Source: Eutrophocola sp963925675 (lineage in GTDB: Bacteria > Pseudomonadota > Gammaproteobacteria > Pseudomonadales > Pseudohongiellaceae). Taken from it: a DNA stretch of 64,000 nucleotides. Both the position numbers and the translations under genes were made by a program. Under the pieces are notes generated by a model, which ran no database searches, was not told the origin of the DNA, and saw nothing but the letters and a program-made list of their open reading frames with translations. Below are positions 33,670 through 43,237 of this stretch, one piece after another (position 1 is the stretch's first letter; the number at the start of each line of letters is the position of its first letter). The stretch covers positions 12,158 through 76,157 of the forward strand of contig CAWUSW010000073.1 of the NCBI GenBank assembly GCA_963925675.1, given 5' to 3'.

Positions 33670-34499
33670 TGTTATGGCAGAGAGTTGTGACATCATTTGC
33701 ATTGCTGGCCTTAATTCTGAGTGCCGTTTTTATCCTGCCTGCTTCACTATTCTATCTTTTCATACTGCTTGTCATGGGTATAGCTGCATGGGAATGGTCG
33801 TCACTTGCAGGAATGTCAAACACTATATATAGAGCGCTTTACGTCACAGTTCTTCTTGCAGCTATGGTTGCCAGCACGCATAAAGCCGCCCCAATCAATC
33901 TTTTTTTTAGTATGGCAATTGTTTGTTGGTTAATGGCATTGCTATTTATTTGCATCTACCCGGCTGGACAAATTTTCTGGAGTAAGAAGGCGACATTGAT
34001 TGTTGCGGGTTTGCCATTGTTTATCCCAGGCTGGTTGGCTTTTTTTGTTCTCAGAAATCAAAGCAATCATGAATTCCATATCTTGTTGTTGTTTTTTCTT
34101 GTAGCAGCTGCGGATATCGGCGCTTATTTTGCGGGTCGCACTTTTGGCAAATACAAATTAGCGGTGAGAGTGAGTCCGAATAAAACCTGGGAAGGCTTCG
34201 CTGGTGGCGTACTGGCATGTACGCTTCTGATAGTAATCGCTGTTTTACTTTTTTCTGAACAATTGCCTGAAATGAATTCAATACGCTGGTTCAAACTTGT
34301 GATTATGGGATTGCTGATTGCTGCATTCAGTGTTGTAGGTGATTTGTTTGAAAGTATGGTTAAACGTAATCGTGATGTGAAAGACAGTGGTACGATTTTG
34401 CCTGGTCATGGTGGCATACTTGATCGTATCGATGGCCTGACAGCTGCGGCACCGCTGTATGCGATGTGTTTAATTCAGCTTGGTGCTGAATTCTTATGA
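33669..34499 (+). CDS. cdsA: Phosphatidate cytidylyltransferase
   Basis: Makes CDP-diacylglycerol, the precursor of all phospholipids. It has 276 residues with about seven or eight membrane segments. The family signature is at the C-terminus: SPNKTWEGFAGG, then SVVGDLFESMVKRNRDVKDSG and LPGHGGILDRIDGL, with the metal-binding Asp residues. It overlaps uppS by one base and dxr by four bases (ATGA), so the genes are translated in a coupled series. Confidence 0.96.
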   Translation: MLWQRVVTSFALLALILSAVFILPASLFYLFILLVMGIAAWEWSSLAGMSNTIYRALYVTVLLAAMVASTHKAAPINLFFSMAIVCWLMALLFICIYPAGQIFWSKKATLIVAGLPLFIPGWLAFFVLRNQSNHEFHILLLFFLVAAADIGAYFAGRTFGKYKLAVRVSPNKTWEGFAGGVLACTLLIVIAVLLFSEQLPEMNSIRWFKLVIMGLLIAAFSVVGDLFESMVKRNRDVKDSGTILPGHGGILDRIDGLTAAAPLYAMCLIQLGAEFL

Positions 34500-35710
34500 C
34501 GGTAATACAGTCCGTTTCCATTCTCGGCTCCACTGGTTCTATTGGCGTGAATACTTTAAACGTAATAGAGCAGAATCCGGAGCGTTATCGTGTATTTGCT
34601 CTTTCTGCGAATACGAATGTTGAATTACTTCTTCAACAATGCCACCAATATCAGCCAGATTATGCTGTTATGTATGATGACGGGGCTGCTAAAAAACTGG
34701 CATCTGCCTTAGCTGATTCAAACACCAAGGTTTTAAGCGGAATAGAAGGGCTTAAGACTATAGCCAGTCATGAAAAGGCCGATTGTGTGATGGCTGCCAT
34801 TGTTGGCGGTATTGGGCTGGCACCTACATTTGCCGCCGTGAAGGCCGGTAAGAGAATATTATTGGCCAACAAGGAATCTCTGGTTATGGCTGGCGATTTG
34901 TTTATGGATAGCGTCAGGGAATCTAACGCCAGATTGTTACCTATAGATAGTGAACACAATGCAATGTTTCAATGTTTGCCTGTCAATAAGCAGGGGCAAT
35001 TTGAAAATACGGCTGAGCAGGGCTTTAGTAAAATTGTTCTAACTGCGTCTGGCGGTCCATTTCTAAACGCAAGTCCAGAAACGCTGGTTAATGTCACCCC
35101 TGAACAGGCATGTGCACATCCGAACTGGGCAATGGGGCCAAAGATTTCGGTAGATTCAGCTACCATGGTGAATAAGGCACTGGAGTTGATAGAAGCCTGT
35201 TTTTTGTTTGGCCTTGATGAGTCTTGCATAGAAATCATGATTCATCCCCAGTCTATTATTCATTCAATGGTGTATTACAACGATGGTTCGGTATTGGCGC
35301 AAATGGGTAACCCGGACATGCGCACCCCTATTTCCCTGGGTCTGGCATGGCCAGAAAGAATACCGGCAGGAGTCGCAGAACTGGATCTGGCCGAAATCTC
35401 CAGACTTGATTTTCTACGGCCTGATCTGGAGCGCTTTCCCTGTCTTAAATTAGGTAGACAAGTAGCGAAAACCGGGGATTCTGCCCCCATAATTTTCAAT
35501 GCTGCCAATGAAGTCGCAGTGGCGGCTTTTTTGGCTCGCACGCTCAGATTTGATCAAATACCTGCTATCATAGACGCCGCCTTACAGATGCAGTCAGTCA
35601 CCAGAGTCAGATCACTGGATGAGGTGCTGGAAGTGGATCATATAGCACGCAATATAGCGGCTGGATTGGTCAAGGATTTCACGGGTAACATTACGGGCAA
35701 CATTACGTGA
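34496..35710 (+). CDS. dxr: 1-deoxy-D-xylulose-5-phosphate reductoisomerase
   Basis: Second enzyme of the MEP isoprenoid pathway, converting DXP to MEP with NADPH; 404 residues, cytosolic. The NADPH site is SILGSTGSIGVNTLNVIEQN. Metal and substrate residues appear in LPIDSEHNAMFQCL and LTASGGPF, then in MGPKISVDSATMVNKALE and IHPQSIIHSMVYYNDGS. The C-terminus ends in a small duplication (TGNITGNIT) from a 12-base direct repeat near 35684-35707. Confidence 0.97.
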   Translation: MTVIQSVSILGSTGSIGVNTLNVIEQNPERYRVFALSANTNVELLLQQCHQYQPDYAVMYDDGAAKKLASALADSNTKVLSGIEGLKTIASHEKADCVMAAIVGGIGLAPTFAAVKAGKRILLANKESLVMAGDLFMDSVRESNARLLPIDSEHNAMFQCLPVNKQGQFENTAEQGFSKIVLTASGGPFLNASPETLVNVTPEQACAHPNWAMGPKISVDSATMVNKALELIEACFLFGLDESCIEIMIHPQSIIHSMVYYNDGSVLAQMGNPDMRTPISLGLAWPERIPAGVAELDLAEISRLDFLRPDLERFPCLKLGRQVAKTGDSAPIIFNAANEVAVAAFLARTLRFDQIPAIIDAALQMQSVTRVRSLDEVLEVDHIARNIAAGLVKDFTGNITGNIT

Positions 35711-35823
35711 AAAATAGTTAAATGGTCTTCAGTCTTCTAACAACAAGACTCTATGCTATGGATAATTTGACCCTATGTTGTTGTCATATTTCGTATAGCA
35801 AACAATGTATTGCAAATAATTAA

Positions 35824-37290
35824 ATGGAAATGATCGGTAGTTTTGTTTTTGATGTAATCGCGATGCTGGTTACTCTGGGGATTCTCGTTACTTTTCATGA
35901 GTACGGGCACTTCTGGGTGGCAAGAAAATGCGGCGTGAAAGTTGAAAAGTTTTCTATCGGTTTTGGCAGACCCTTGTTGCGCTGGCGCGGGAAAAAGAAG
36001 GTTTTTGGTTCAGCATCAGATTCGTCAGCAAATGCTCAGACTGCTGAAGCCAATGCAGATGAAGAAGAAGGAACCGAGTTTGTTATAGCCGCATTGCCAC
36101 TGGGTGGCTATGTAAAAATGCTTGGCGAGCAAGACAGCGAGATCCCTGAACACCAAAAACAATTCGCTTTTAATCACAAAACATTATCACAAAGAGCCGC
36201 TATAGTTGCTGCAGGACCCGCGGCAAATTTTCTACTCGCTATTTTACTTTACTGGGTAATGTTCATGAATGGCGTTTCAGATTTTGCGCCGATAGTCGGC
36301 AATATTGAAAGTACCTCACCAGCGGGTTCTGCTGGCATGGAATATGGCGATGAAATCATTGCTGTAGATAACAAAGAAACTCGTACCTGGCAGGAAGTCA
36401 GAAAGCAGCTACTTGATCGTCTCGGTGAAAGTGGTGACTTGCAAATGACGCTGTTAAAAGAAGGTTCAACACAAACACAGGAAATAAGCATACCTTTGCA
36501 ATCCTGGCTACTAGGCGCAACTGAACCTGATGTAGTGGGCTCTCTTGGAATGACGCCTGTGTTTATGGATATCCCTCCGCGGATTGGTGAACTGCTGTCT
36601 GGAGGCAGAGCGCTGGAAGCCGGTTTCGAAACGGGTGACCTGGTCCTGGCTGCTGATGAACAGCTTGTTTCTAGCTGGGAAAAGTGGATTGGTGTAATTC
36701 GGGAGAATCCGGAAAAGGATTTAACTATAGCTGTTGAAAGAAGAGGGCAGATTATTGATTTGATTCTACGCCCGGGTATTCGAACAGATGAAAATAATAA
36801 TCCTCAACTTGATAGCCAGGGCAGAACACAGGGCTATATCGGCGCAGGAGTAGAGCTTCCGGTTCTGGCTGAAGATATGATTCGTGACATTCAGTTTTCA
36901 CCTGTTGCAGCATTAGGTGAAGCCGTCAGTGAAACCTGGGAAAACAGTATTTTTGTTTTGGTCGCAATCAAGAAAATGATTATTGGCCTGATGTCGATAA
37001 ACAACATCAGTGGACCAATTACCATTGCCAAGATTGCCGGAGACTCGGCCAGTGATGGCCTGGAGTATTTTATTGGTTTTCTTGCCATTCTCAGTATTAG
37101 TCTGGGAGTGATGAATCTTTTGCCTATTCCGGTATTGGACGGTGGGCATCTTTTTTACTACGCCATTGAAGCTGTAACACGCAAACCATTGCCAGAGTAC
37201 GTGCAGGAAATGGGGATGCGTTTCGGTTTATTGATAATCGCAGGCATCATGATTATTGCTTTCTACAATGATATAAACCGTCTGTTTTAA
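35824..37290 (+). CDS. rseP: Site-2 intramembrane protease RseP
   Basis: Inner-membrane zinc protease that cleaves anti-sigma factor RseA and signal-peptide remnants. The 488 residues show HEYGH (H25, E26, H29) in the first helix, two PDZ domains (about 140-320), and the C-terminal NLLPIPVLDGGHLFYY with the third metal ligand. Relative to E. coli RseP (450), an acidic insertion of about 25 residues follows RWRGKKKVFG (Ala/Glu/Asp-rich, about 60-85). It lies between dxr and bamA, the normal place. Confidence 0.95.
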   Translation: MEMIGSFVFDVIAMLVTLGILVTFHEYGHFWVARKCGVKVEKFSIGFGRPLLRWRGKKKVFGSASDSSANAQTAEANADEEEGTEFVIAALPLGGYVKMLGEQDSEIPEHQKQFAFNHKTLSQRAAIVAAGPAANFLLAILLYWVMFMNGVSDFAPIVGNIESTSPAGSAGMEYGDEIIAVDNKETRTWQEVRKQLLDRLGESGDLQMTLLKEGSTQTQEISIPLQSWLLGATEPDVVGSLGMTPVFMDIPPRIGELLSGGRALEAGFETGDLVLAADEQLVSSWEKWIGVIRENPEKDLTIAVERRGQIIDLILRPGIRTDENNNPQLDSQGRTQGYIGAGVELPVLAEDMIRDIQFSPVAALGEAVSETWENSIFVLVAIKKMIIGLMSINNISGPITIAKIAGDSASDGLEYFIGFLAILSISLGVMNLLPIPVLDGGHLFYYAIEAVTRKPLPEYVQEMGMRFGLLIIAGIMIIAFYNDINRLF

Positions 37291-37298
37291 GGCTGAAT

Positions 37299-40028
37299 AT
37301 GACCCTTAAGTACAAAATAAAATTTTTGTCATGCCTTCTTGTGCTTTCAGTGCTGCCAGCTTTGGCGACAGCCCAGTTAGCTCCTCCTCCTGCTGGCCCC
37401 CAGACGTTTACTGTTTCTGATATACGCCTGGAAGGGTTACAGCGTATGTCTGCAACCAATGTATTTGCCTTGCTGAATATCAATGTTGGCGACGAACTGA
37501 GCTCTTTTGATTTTGCCAATATCATCCGCGATATTGCTGCTTCTGAAAACTTTGATGATGTTGAGCTATTACGCGAAGGCAATGTACTGATTATCCGCCT
37601 GAATGAGAGACCTACGATTAGTGATCTTCAGTTGGATGGAAATAAATTGATACCCACCGAAGCACTGCTGGAAAATATGGAAAATGCAGGGCTGGCTATT
37701 GGTCAGGTGTTTCAACCTTCGACCCTGGATGGTATGCGTCTGGCCTTGCAGGAGCAATATGTTGGACAGGGAAGGTATGGTGCCAGTGTTGAGGCCGAAG
37801 TGGTTGAACAGGCACGCAACAGAGTAGCCCTCAATATTAATATTAACGAGGGTGAAGCATCGAAAATTATTCATATCAATGTTGTTGGCAATACTGTTTT
37901 CAGCGATGAGGAATTACTTGATTTTTTTGAGCTGAGTACTTCCAACTGGCTCTCATGGATACGCAAGGATGATCAGTATGCACGTGAGAAAATTGATGGC
38001 GATATTGAACGCCTTACTTCCTATTATATGGATCAGGGATATATCAATTTTGAAATCACCTCAACCCAGGTGTCAATTACACCTGCAAAAGATGAAGTTT
38101 ATATCACCATCAATATTTCAGAAGGGAATGTTTATACAATTAATGAAGTTGAGCTTGCCGGCGACCTGGTTGATTCTGAAACATTACTGAGGCTGATGAT
38201 CCAGTTACGCGAAGGACAGGTTTTTTCACAGCAACTTGTCACTACTACTTCCGAGTTTATGACTCAACTGCTTGGAAACCGGGGATACTTTTTTGCTGAA
38301 GTGGAAGGGGTTCCTTCCATTAATGAAGAAGATCAAACCGTTGATGTTACTTTCTTTGTTCTCCCGGGTAACAGAACCTATGTTAACCGAATTAGTTTTT
38401 ACGGAAATACCAATACCGCTGACGAAGTGCTGCGACGGGAAATGCGCCAAATGGAAGGCGCACCTGCATCCAATATTGCCCTTGAACAATCCAAAGTACG
38501 TCTTGAACAATTAGGCTACTTTGCTGAAGTTGAGTATGAAACGGCTGAAGTGCCCGGCACCTCTGACCAGATTGATGTGGATTTTTCGGTAGCTGAACAA
38601 TTGTCAGGCCAGATCGGTGGCAGTATTGGTTATGGTCAGGTTCAGGGTCTGGTTTTATCAGCTAATCTGCAGCAATCGAATTTCCTGGGTACCGGCAAAA
38701 GTATTGGCGTTGGCGTTAATACCAGTCTTTTCCAAACCAATTATCAGTTTAATTATTTTGACCCTTACTACACTATAGATGGTGTCAGTCGCGGCTTTGG
38801 GATGTCCTACACACAATCTGATTATGCTGAGCTGAATCTGGCCTCTTACAGTACAAATCAATTGAGCACCAGTGTGACTTATGGCTATCCTCTGGGAGAA
38901 ACCCAAAGGCTTTCTTTCAACTTTGGCTTTACCAATACCACTATTGATGAGGGCTATGGGCCGGTTCAGGAAATAAAATCCAGCCCGGACCTCATTCCCG
39001 GGATAAATGATTACATTGTCGTGCCAGCGCGGGGGCAATCATTCTTCAACCCAAATACAGGGCAGATTTTTCCAATTGCCGATGCCGTAACGGCTCCAAT
39101 TGCTGATCTGCCATTTACTGCCTTTAACCAGAATCAGGGTTTCCTGGATCGTGACGGTAACAAGTTTAATAATTTCAACCTGTCAATTACCTGGAGCCAA
39201 TCTACGCTTAACCGCGGGATGTTTCCAACAAATGGTCAAACACAAAGTTTGTCGCTGGAGATGGCTATTCCTGGCAGCGAGCTGGCCTTTTACCGGCTAC
39301 GCTATTTATTTGAAAAGTATATTCCTGTTTATGGTGAATGGATCGTTCATCTGCGGACAGATCTTGGTTATGGTGATGGCTATGGATCAACCGAACAGTT
39401 GCCATTTTTTCAGCACTTTTATGCAGGCGGACTTGGTACTGTGCGCGGCTTTGAAAGAAATACTCTTGGCCCAAGAGCAACTTTTCCGGAACGCTATAGA
39501 GTAAGTAATACTCAATTCGTACGTGATGCCAATGGCAATATCGCCCAGGACCCCTTTGGCGATCCTGTTTTGGATATGAGATCAGGGGTTGCCTATGTGC
39601 TTGAACAGGCACTGGATGTAGAAGGATTTCCATTATTTGATGAGTCAGGCTTGCCGGTCCTTAATCAGGTTATTGACTCAGAGTATTTATACACCGGGCA
39701 GTCATCTCCTTTTGGCGGTAATGTGCAGACAACGGGCACACTGGAAATGCTGTTTCCTCTGCCCTTTATTGAAGACAGAAGTCGTGTCCGTTCGGCATTT
39801 TTCGTAGACGCGGGAAATGTGTTTTCATCCTATTGTAGTCAAGAACAGGAAAATAGAAATAATTGCAGCGGTTTCGATATAGGTGAATTGCGTTACTCTG
39901 CAGGTCTTTCAGTAAGCTGGTTTTCCGGTGCTTTTGGAATTATGTCTTTCAGCCTTGCGAAACCCTTTAATACCACTGAAATAGATGAAACCGAGATTTT
40001 TCAGTTCACTCTGGGTAATACTTTCTAG
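37299..40028 (+). CDS. bamA: Outer-membrane protein assembly factor BamA
   Basis: Omp85-family insertase of the BAM complex, 909 residues compared with 810 in E. coli. A signal peptide (1-25) precedes five POTRA domains (about 30-425; the first begins FTVSDIRLEGLQRMS), then a 16-strand barrel. The conserved lid-loop motif VRGF is in GTVRGFERNTLGPRA, and the C-terminal strand ends in Phe (FTLGNTF). Extra length lies in two barrel loops, about residues 556-620 and 732-807. It begins eight bases after rseP. Confidence 0.96.
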   Translation: MTLKYKIKFLSCLLVLSVLPALATAQLAPPPAGPQTFTVSDIRLEGLQRMSATNVFALLNINVGDELSSFDFANIIRDIAASENFDDVELLREGNVLIIRLNERPTISDLQLDGNKLIPTEALLENMENAGLAIGQVFQPSTLDGMRLALQEQYVGQGRYGASVEAEVVEQARNRVALNININEGEASKIIHINVVGNTVFSDEELLDFFELSTSNWLSWIRKDDQYAREKIDGDIERLTSYYMDQGYINFEITSTQVSITPAKDEVYITINISEGNVYTINEVELAGDLVDSETLLRLMIQLREGQVFSQQLVTTTSEFMTQLLGNRGYFFAEVEGVPSINEEDQTVDVTFFVLPGNRTYVNRISFYGNTNTADEVLRREMRQMEGAPASNIALEQSKVRLEQLGYFAEVEYETAEVPGTSDQIDVDFSVAEQLSGQIGGSIGYGQVQGLVLSANLQQSNFLGTGKSIGVGVNTSLFQTNYQFNYFDPYYTIDGVSRGFGMSYTQSDYAELNLASYSTNQLSTSVTYGYPLGETQRLSFNFGFTNTTIDEGYGPVQEIKSSPDLIPGINDYIVVPARGQSFFNPNTGQIFPIADAVTAPIADLPFTAFNQNQGFLDRDGNKFNNFNLSITWSQSTLNRGMFPTNGQTQSLSLEMAIPGSELAFYRLRYLFEKYIPVYGEWIVHLRTDLGYGDGYGSTEQLPFFQHFYAGGLGTVRGFERNTLGPRATFPERYRVSNTQFVRDANGNIAQDPFGDPVLDMRSGVAYVLEQALDVEGFPLFDESGLPVLNQVIDSEYLYTGQSSPFGGNVQTTGTLEMLFPLPFIEDRSRVRSAFFVDAGNVFSSYCSQEQENRNNCSGFDIGELRYSAGLSVSWFSGAFGIMSFSLAKPFNTTEIDETEIFQFTLGNTF

Positions 40029-40197
40029 GCCTATGGCAGTATCATTAACTATTCGAACCTATCCAAAAAACCCTGTAGAATGCGCGCTTAGGCGTTAAAG
40101 TCAAAGCTCAGAATTAAAAAAATTAGCCTTACCAGGAATTATTCCGGCAAAGCGCGAGTCTTAATTAATAATCGTTATTTTATCGTTGGAGAAACAA

Positions 40198-40716
40198 GTG
40201 AAAAATGTCATTAATGGTCTGGTTTTTGCGGCTGCCCTGATTCTGGGAGCCAATAGTTCTATTGCCCAGGAAGCAAGTGGATTAAAAATTGCTGTGCTGG
40301 ACATGGCTACTGCTTTATTGAATTCAGAAGTGGCAAAAGATGTCGATGATGAATTGCAGCAGGAAACTGCCGGGGATCAGGATAAGGTCAGAAATCTGGC
40401 TGAACAAGCCCAGACCTTGCAGGAAAAGTTGCAGCAGGATGGCGAAGTGATGAGCGAAACCGAGCAACGTCGGATTGTCGGAGAGCTTCAGGAATTACAA
40501 AATCAGTATGAATTTCTGGTTGAGAAAATCCAGGCACTGATTAATCAAAGAAGACAGCAGTTTCAACAAACCTATGCTCCTAATCTCGTACAGGCCATAA
40601 CGGAAGTTGTGGAAGAAGAAGGTTACGATATTGTGTTTCGTGCCGAGGCTGTTTTGCATTATGCCAATGCGATAAACATAACTGCCCGAGTCACTGAAAA
40701 ACTGAATCAGCAGTAA
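40198..40716 (+). CDS. skp: Periplasmic chaperone Skp/OmpH
   Basis: Trimeric periplasmic chaperone that carries unfolded outer-membrane proteins to BAM. The frame opens at a TTG (40186), but the start is most likely GTG 40198: GGAG lies six bases upstream and a clean signal peptide results (cleavage after SSIAQ, about residue 24). The mature protein (about 148 residues) is a long coiled coil rich in Gln/Glu, preceded by LKIAVLDMATALLNSEVAK as in Skp. It lies between bamA and lpxD. Confidence 0.92.
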   Translation: MKNVINGLVFAAALILGANSSIAQEASGLKIAVLDMATALLNSEVAKDVDDELQQETAGDQDKVRNLAEQAQTLQEKLQQDGEVMSETEQRRIVGELQELQNQYEFLVEKIQALINQRRQQFQQTYAPNLVQAITEVVEEEGYDIVFRAEAVLHYANAINITARVTEKLNQQ

Positions 40717-40755
40717 GGGAAATTGAAAATATTGTTTCTGACATAATCATTTCTT

Positions 40756-41808
40756 GTGAAAGAGAATAATCAGGAATACTCACTTGCTTCATTGGCTGAG
40801 CTTCTGGGTCTCACTCTGGAAGGAGACCCGGACGCGTTGGTGTCCGGCATTGCAACATTGGCTAATGCCCAAGCCAGCGATTTAAGTTTTTACCATAACA
40901 GTGCCTACTTCAGTGACCTTCAAAAAACCAATGCTGCGGTTGTTATTCTTTCGCAAGATGCCGCCTCAGGATGTTCTGTTAATAAATTGCTGGCAGATAA
41001 TCCCTACCTTGCCTATGCCAGAGCAAGTCGTTTATTTGAAGACAGGCCTGTCAGAGAAACACAAGTTCATACAACAGCCCTTATTCATGAAAGCGCCACG
41101 CTTGGGAATGATGTTTCCATTGGCCCTAATGTAGTTGTTGAGGCCAATGTCACAATAGGGGACAGGTGTGTCATTGGGGCTAATTCTGTTATAGGTAAAA
41201 ATAGTGTGCTGGGCAGTGACGCTACTGTTTCGCCGAACGTCTCAATTTATTCTGATGTCAGTATTGGTTGTAATGCAATAATTCACTCTGGCGTGGTTAT
41301 TGGCAGTGATGGCTTCGGTTTCGCCAGGGATGGAAATAAGCAGGTCAAAATAGCCCAGTTGGGCGGTGTCAGTATTGGTAATGACGTAGAAATAGGTGCC
41401 GGAAGTACAATTGACCGTGGCGCGCTTGAAAATACGTTCATCGGAGATGGCGTAAAAATTGATAATCAGGTGCAAATTGCGCATAACGTCAGAATTGGGG
41501 AAAACACAGTAATTTGTGGATGTAGTGCAATAGCTGGTAGTTCGAACATCGGTAAAAATTGTATTATTGCGGGTGCAGTTGGCGTTATAAATCATATAGA
41601 TATCGCTGACGGGGTTACTGTTACAGCGATGTCACTGGTTAACAAATCCATTACCAGAAAAGGTGTGTACTCATCCGGTACTGGCTTGTCAGAAACCGCG
41701 CACTGGAAGAAAAATATTGTTCATTTTAAACATTTGGACAAGCTTAATAGCCGTTTAAAAGCTCTGGAATTAATCCAGAAGAAACGCAAAGAGAAAGATA
41801 AAAACTAG
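40756..41808 (+). CDS. lpxD: UDP-3-O-(3-hydroxyacyl)glucosamine N-acyltransferase
   Basis: Third enzyme of lipid A synthesis, cytosolic trimer of 350 residues. The N-terminal uridine-binding domain (about 1-100) is followed by a left-handed beta helix of hexapeptide repeats (IGPNVVVEANVTIGDRCVIG and onward), with the catalytic His in DNQVQIAHNVRIG. The C-terminal helix is Lys-rich. The start is GTG 40756 with a poor Shine-Dalgarno; no better start was found. Confidence 0.95.
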   Translation: MKENNQEYSLASLAELLGLTLEGDPDALVSGIATLANAQASDLSFYHNSAYFSDLQKTNAAVVILSQDAASGCSVNKLLADNPYLAYARASRLFEDRPVRETQVHTTALIHESATLGNDVSIGPNVVVEANVTIGDRCVIGANSVIGKNSVLGSDATVSPNVSIYSDVSIGCNAIIHSGVVIGSDGFGFARDGNKQVKIAQLGGVSIGNDVEIGAGSTIDRGALENTFIGDGVKIDNQVQIAHNVRIGENTVICGCSAIAGSSNIGKNCIIAGAVGVINHIDIADGVTVTAMSLVNKSITRKGVYSSGTGLSETAHWKKNIVHFKHLDKLNSRLKALELIQKKRKEKDKN

Positions 41809-41933
41809 AATATAGATAACGAGATCGGTGCAGTAAATTCTGTTATTTACTTAAGCTAACAAGTATAAATAACAAAATAATAGGGTCTGGCTGTACTTAA
41901 ACCCAGATACATTGAGTAACGCAGGAATTCATT

Positions 41934-42371
41934 ATGATGGATGTAGGAGATATTAAGGAATACCTACCACAAAGGTACCCATTCCTGATGGTTGACCGCG
42001 TCGTGGAAATCGAGCTGGGAAAACGGATCAAGGCTTATAAAAATGTGACCGTCAATGAGGAGTTTTTTGAAGGGCATTTCCCACACAAGCCGATAATGCC
42101 TGGAGTGCTTATTATTGAGGCTCTTGCCCAGGCCGCCGGCGTACTTGGCTTTAAGTCACAGGAAAAAAAGCCTGAGGATGGTTATCTTTACTATTTTGTT
42201 GGTGCAGACAAAGTCAGGTTGAAACGTCCGGTAGTGCCTGGAGATCAGCTTATTCTTGAAGCGGAACTGGGCCCGGTTCGCCGCGGCATTTACAGGTTTG
42301 CATGTCGTGCCTCAGTTGATGGACAAACTGTTTGCGAAGCGACAATCCTTTGTGCTGAAAGGAAGGAATAA
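41934..42371 (+). CDS. fabZ: 3-hydroxyacyl-[acyl-carrier-protein] dehydratase FabZ
   Basis: Hot-dog-fold dehydratase of fatty acid elongation, 145 residues. The catalytic His is in EGHFPHKPIMPGVLI and the Glu in IIEALAQAAGVLG. LPQRYPFLMVDRV near the N-terminus is diagnostic. Two successive ATG codons at 41934 and 41937 are possible starts. It overlaps lpxA by one base. A 125-base gap to lpxD may carry its own promoter, though none is clear. Confidence 0.96.
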   Translation: MMDVGDIKEYLPQRYPFLMVDRVVEIELGKRIKAYKNVTVNEEFFEGHFPHKPIMPGVLIIEALAQAAGVLGFKSQEKKPEDGYLYYFVGADKVRLKRPVVPGDQLILEAELGPVRRGIYRFACRASVDGQTVCEATILCAERKE

Positions 42372-43141
42372 TGAGTGGCGAATTGCCTATTCTCGATCCT
42401 ACAGCAAAGATAGGTAAAGACGTCACTATAGGACCCTGGACGGTTATCGGGCCTGAAGTGGAAATTGGTGATGGATGCAAAATTTCCTCACATGTGGTCA
42501 TAAAAAGTCACACCCGGATAGGAAAAAATAACCAGATTTTTCAATTCTCTTCTGTTGGAGAAGACCCTTCGGATAAAAAATATCATGGAGAAGTCAGCTG
42601 GCTGGAAATAGGGGATAACAATATTATCCGTGAAGGCGTAACGCTACACCGTGGCACAGAGTCCGGTGGTGGAATTACCCGTATTGGCTCCGACAACCTG
42701 TTTATGCCTTATACCCATGTTGCCCATGACTGCATCATTGGGAGTCATGTGATTTTTTCCAATAATGCTGCAGTCAGTGGTCATGTCATCGTGGAAGACT
42801 GGGCTATTCTGAGTGGTTATGCCGGGGTTTATCAGTTCCTCAGAATTGGTGCTCACAGTTTTGTTGGTGGTCTTACTCACATCAATATGGATGTGCCTGC
42901 TTATGTCATAGTAAAAGGAACGCCAGCAGTACCAAAAGGAATAAACATCACTGGTCTGGAGCGTCGCGGTTTTTCAGCAGATTCAATCAGGGCCATCAGG
43001 CAAGCCTATAAAATTGTCTATCGGCAGGGACTAAAAATTGATGAAGCGCTGCAGAAACTGGAAAGTCTTGCTAATGATCACGAAGAAGTGAGGCTGTTGA
43101 TCAAGTCCATAGAGACTTCTCAAAAAGGTATTATTCGCTAG
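42371..43141 (+). CDS. lpxA: UDP-N-acetylglucosamine O-acyltransferase
   Basis: First enzyme of lipid A synthesis, cytosolic trimer of 256 residues. Hexapeptide repeats make the left-handed beta helix. The catalytic His is in THVAHDCIIGSHV and the chain-length region GHVIVEDWAILSGYAGVYQF is typical. The C-terminal helical part begins at GLERRGFSADSIRAIRQAYK. Its start overlaps the fabZ stop. Confidence 0.97.
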   Translation: MSGELPILDPTAKIGKDVTIGPWTVIGPEVEIGDGCKISSHVVIKSHTRIGKNNQIFQFSSVGEDPSDKKYHGEVSWLEIGDNNIIREGVTLHRGTESGGGITRIGSDNLFMPYTHVAHDCIIGSHVIFSNNAAVSGHVIVEDWAILSGYAGVYQFLRIGAHSFVGGLTHINMDVPAYVIVKGTPAVPKGINITGLERRGFSADSIRAIRQAYKIVYRQGLKIDEALQKLESLANDHEEVRLLIKSIETSQKGIIR

Positions 43142-43237
43142 CATTACACTGTTGATTCAAGCGTCCTGTATTTGTTTGCAATCAAATTATGTCAGCAACA
43201 TTCTGGCAGCTAATCAAGACTAGACTGGTTTCTTTGT

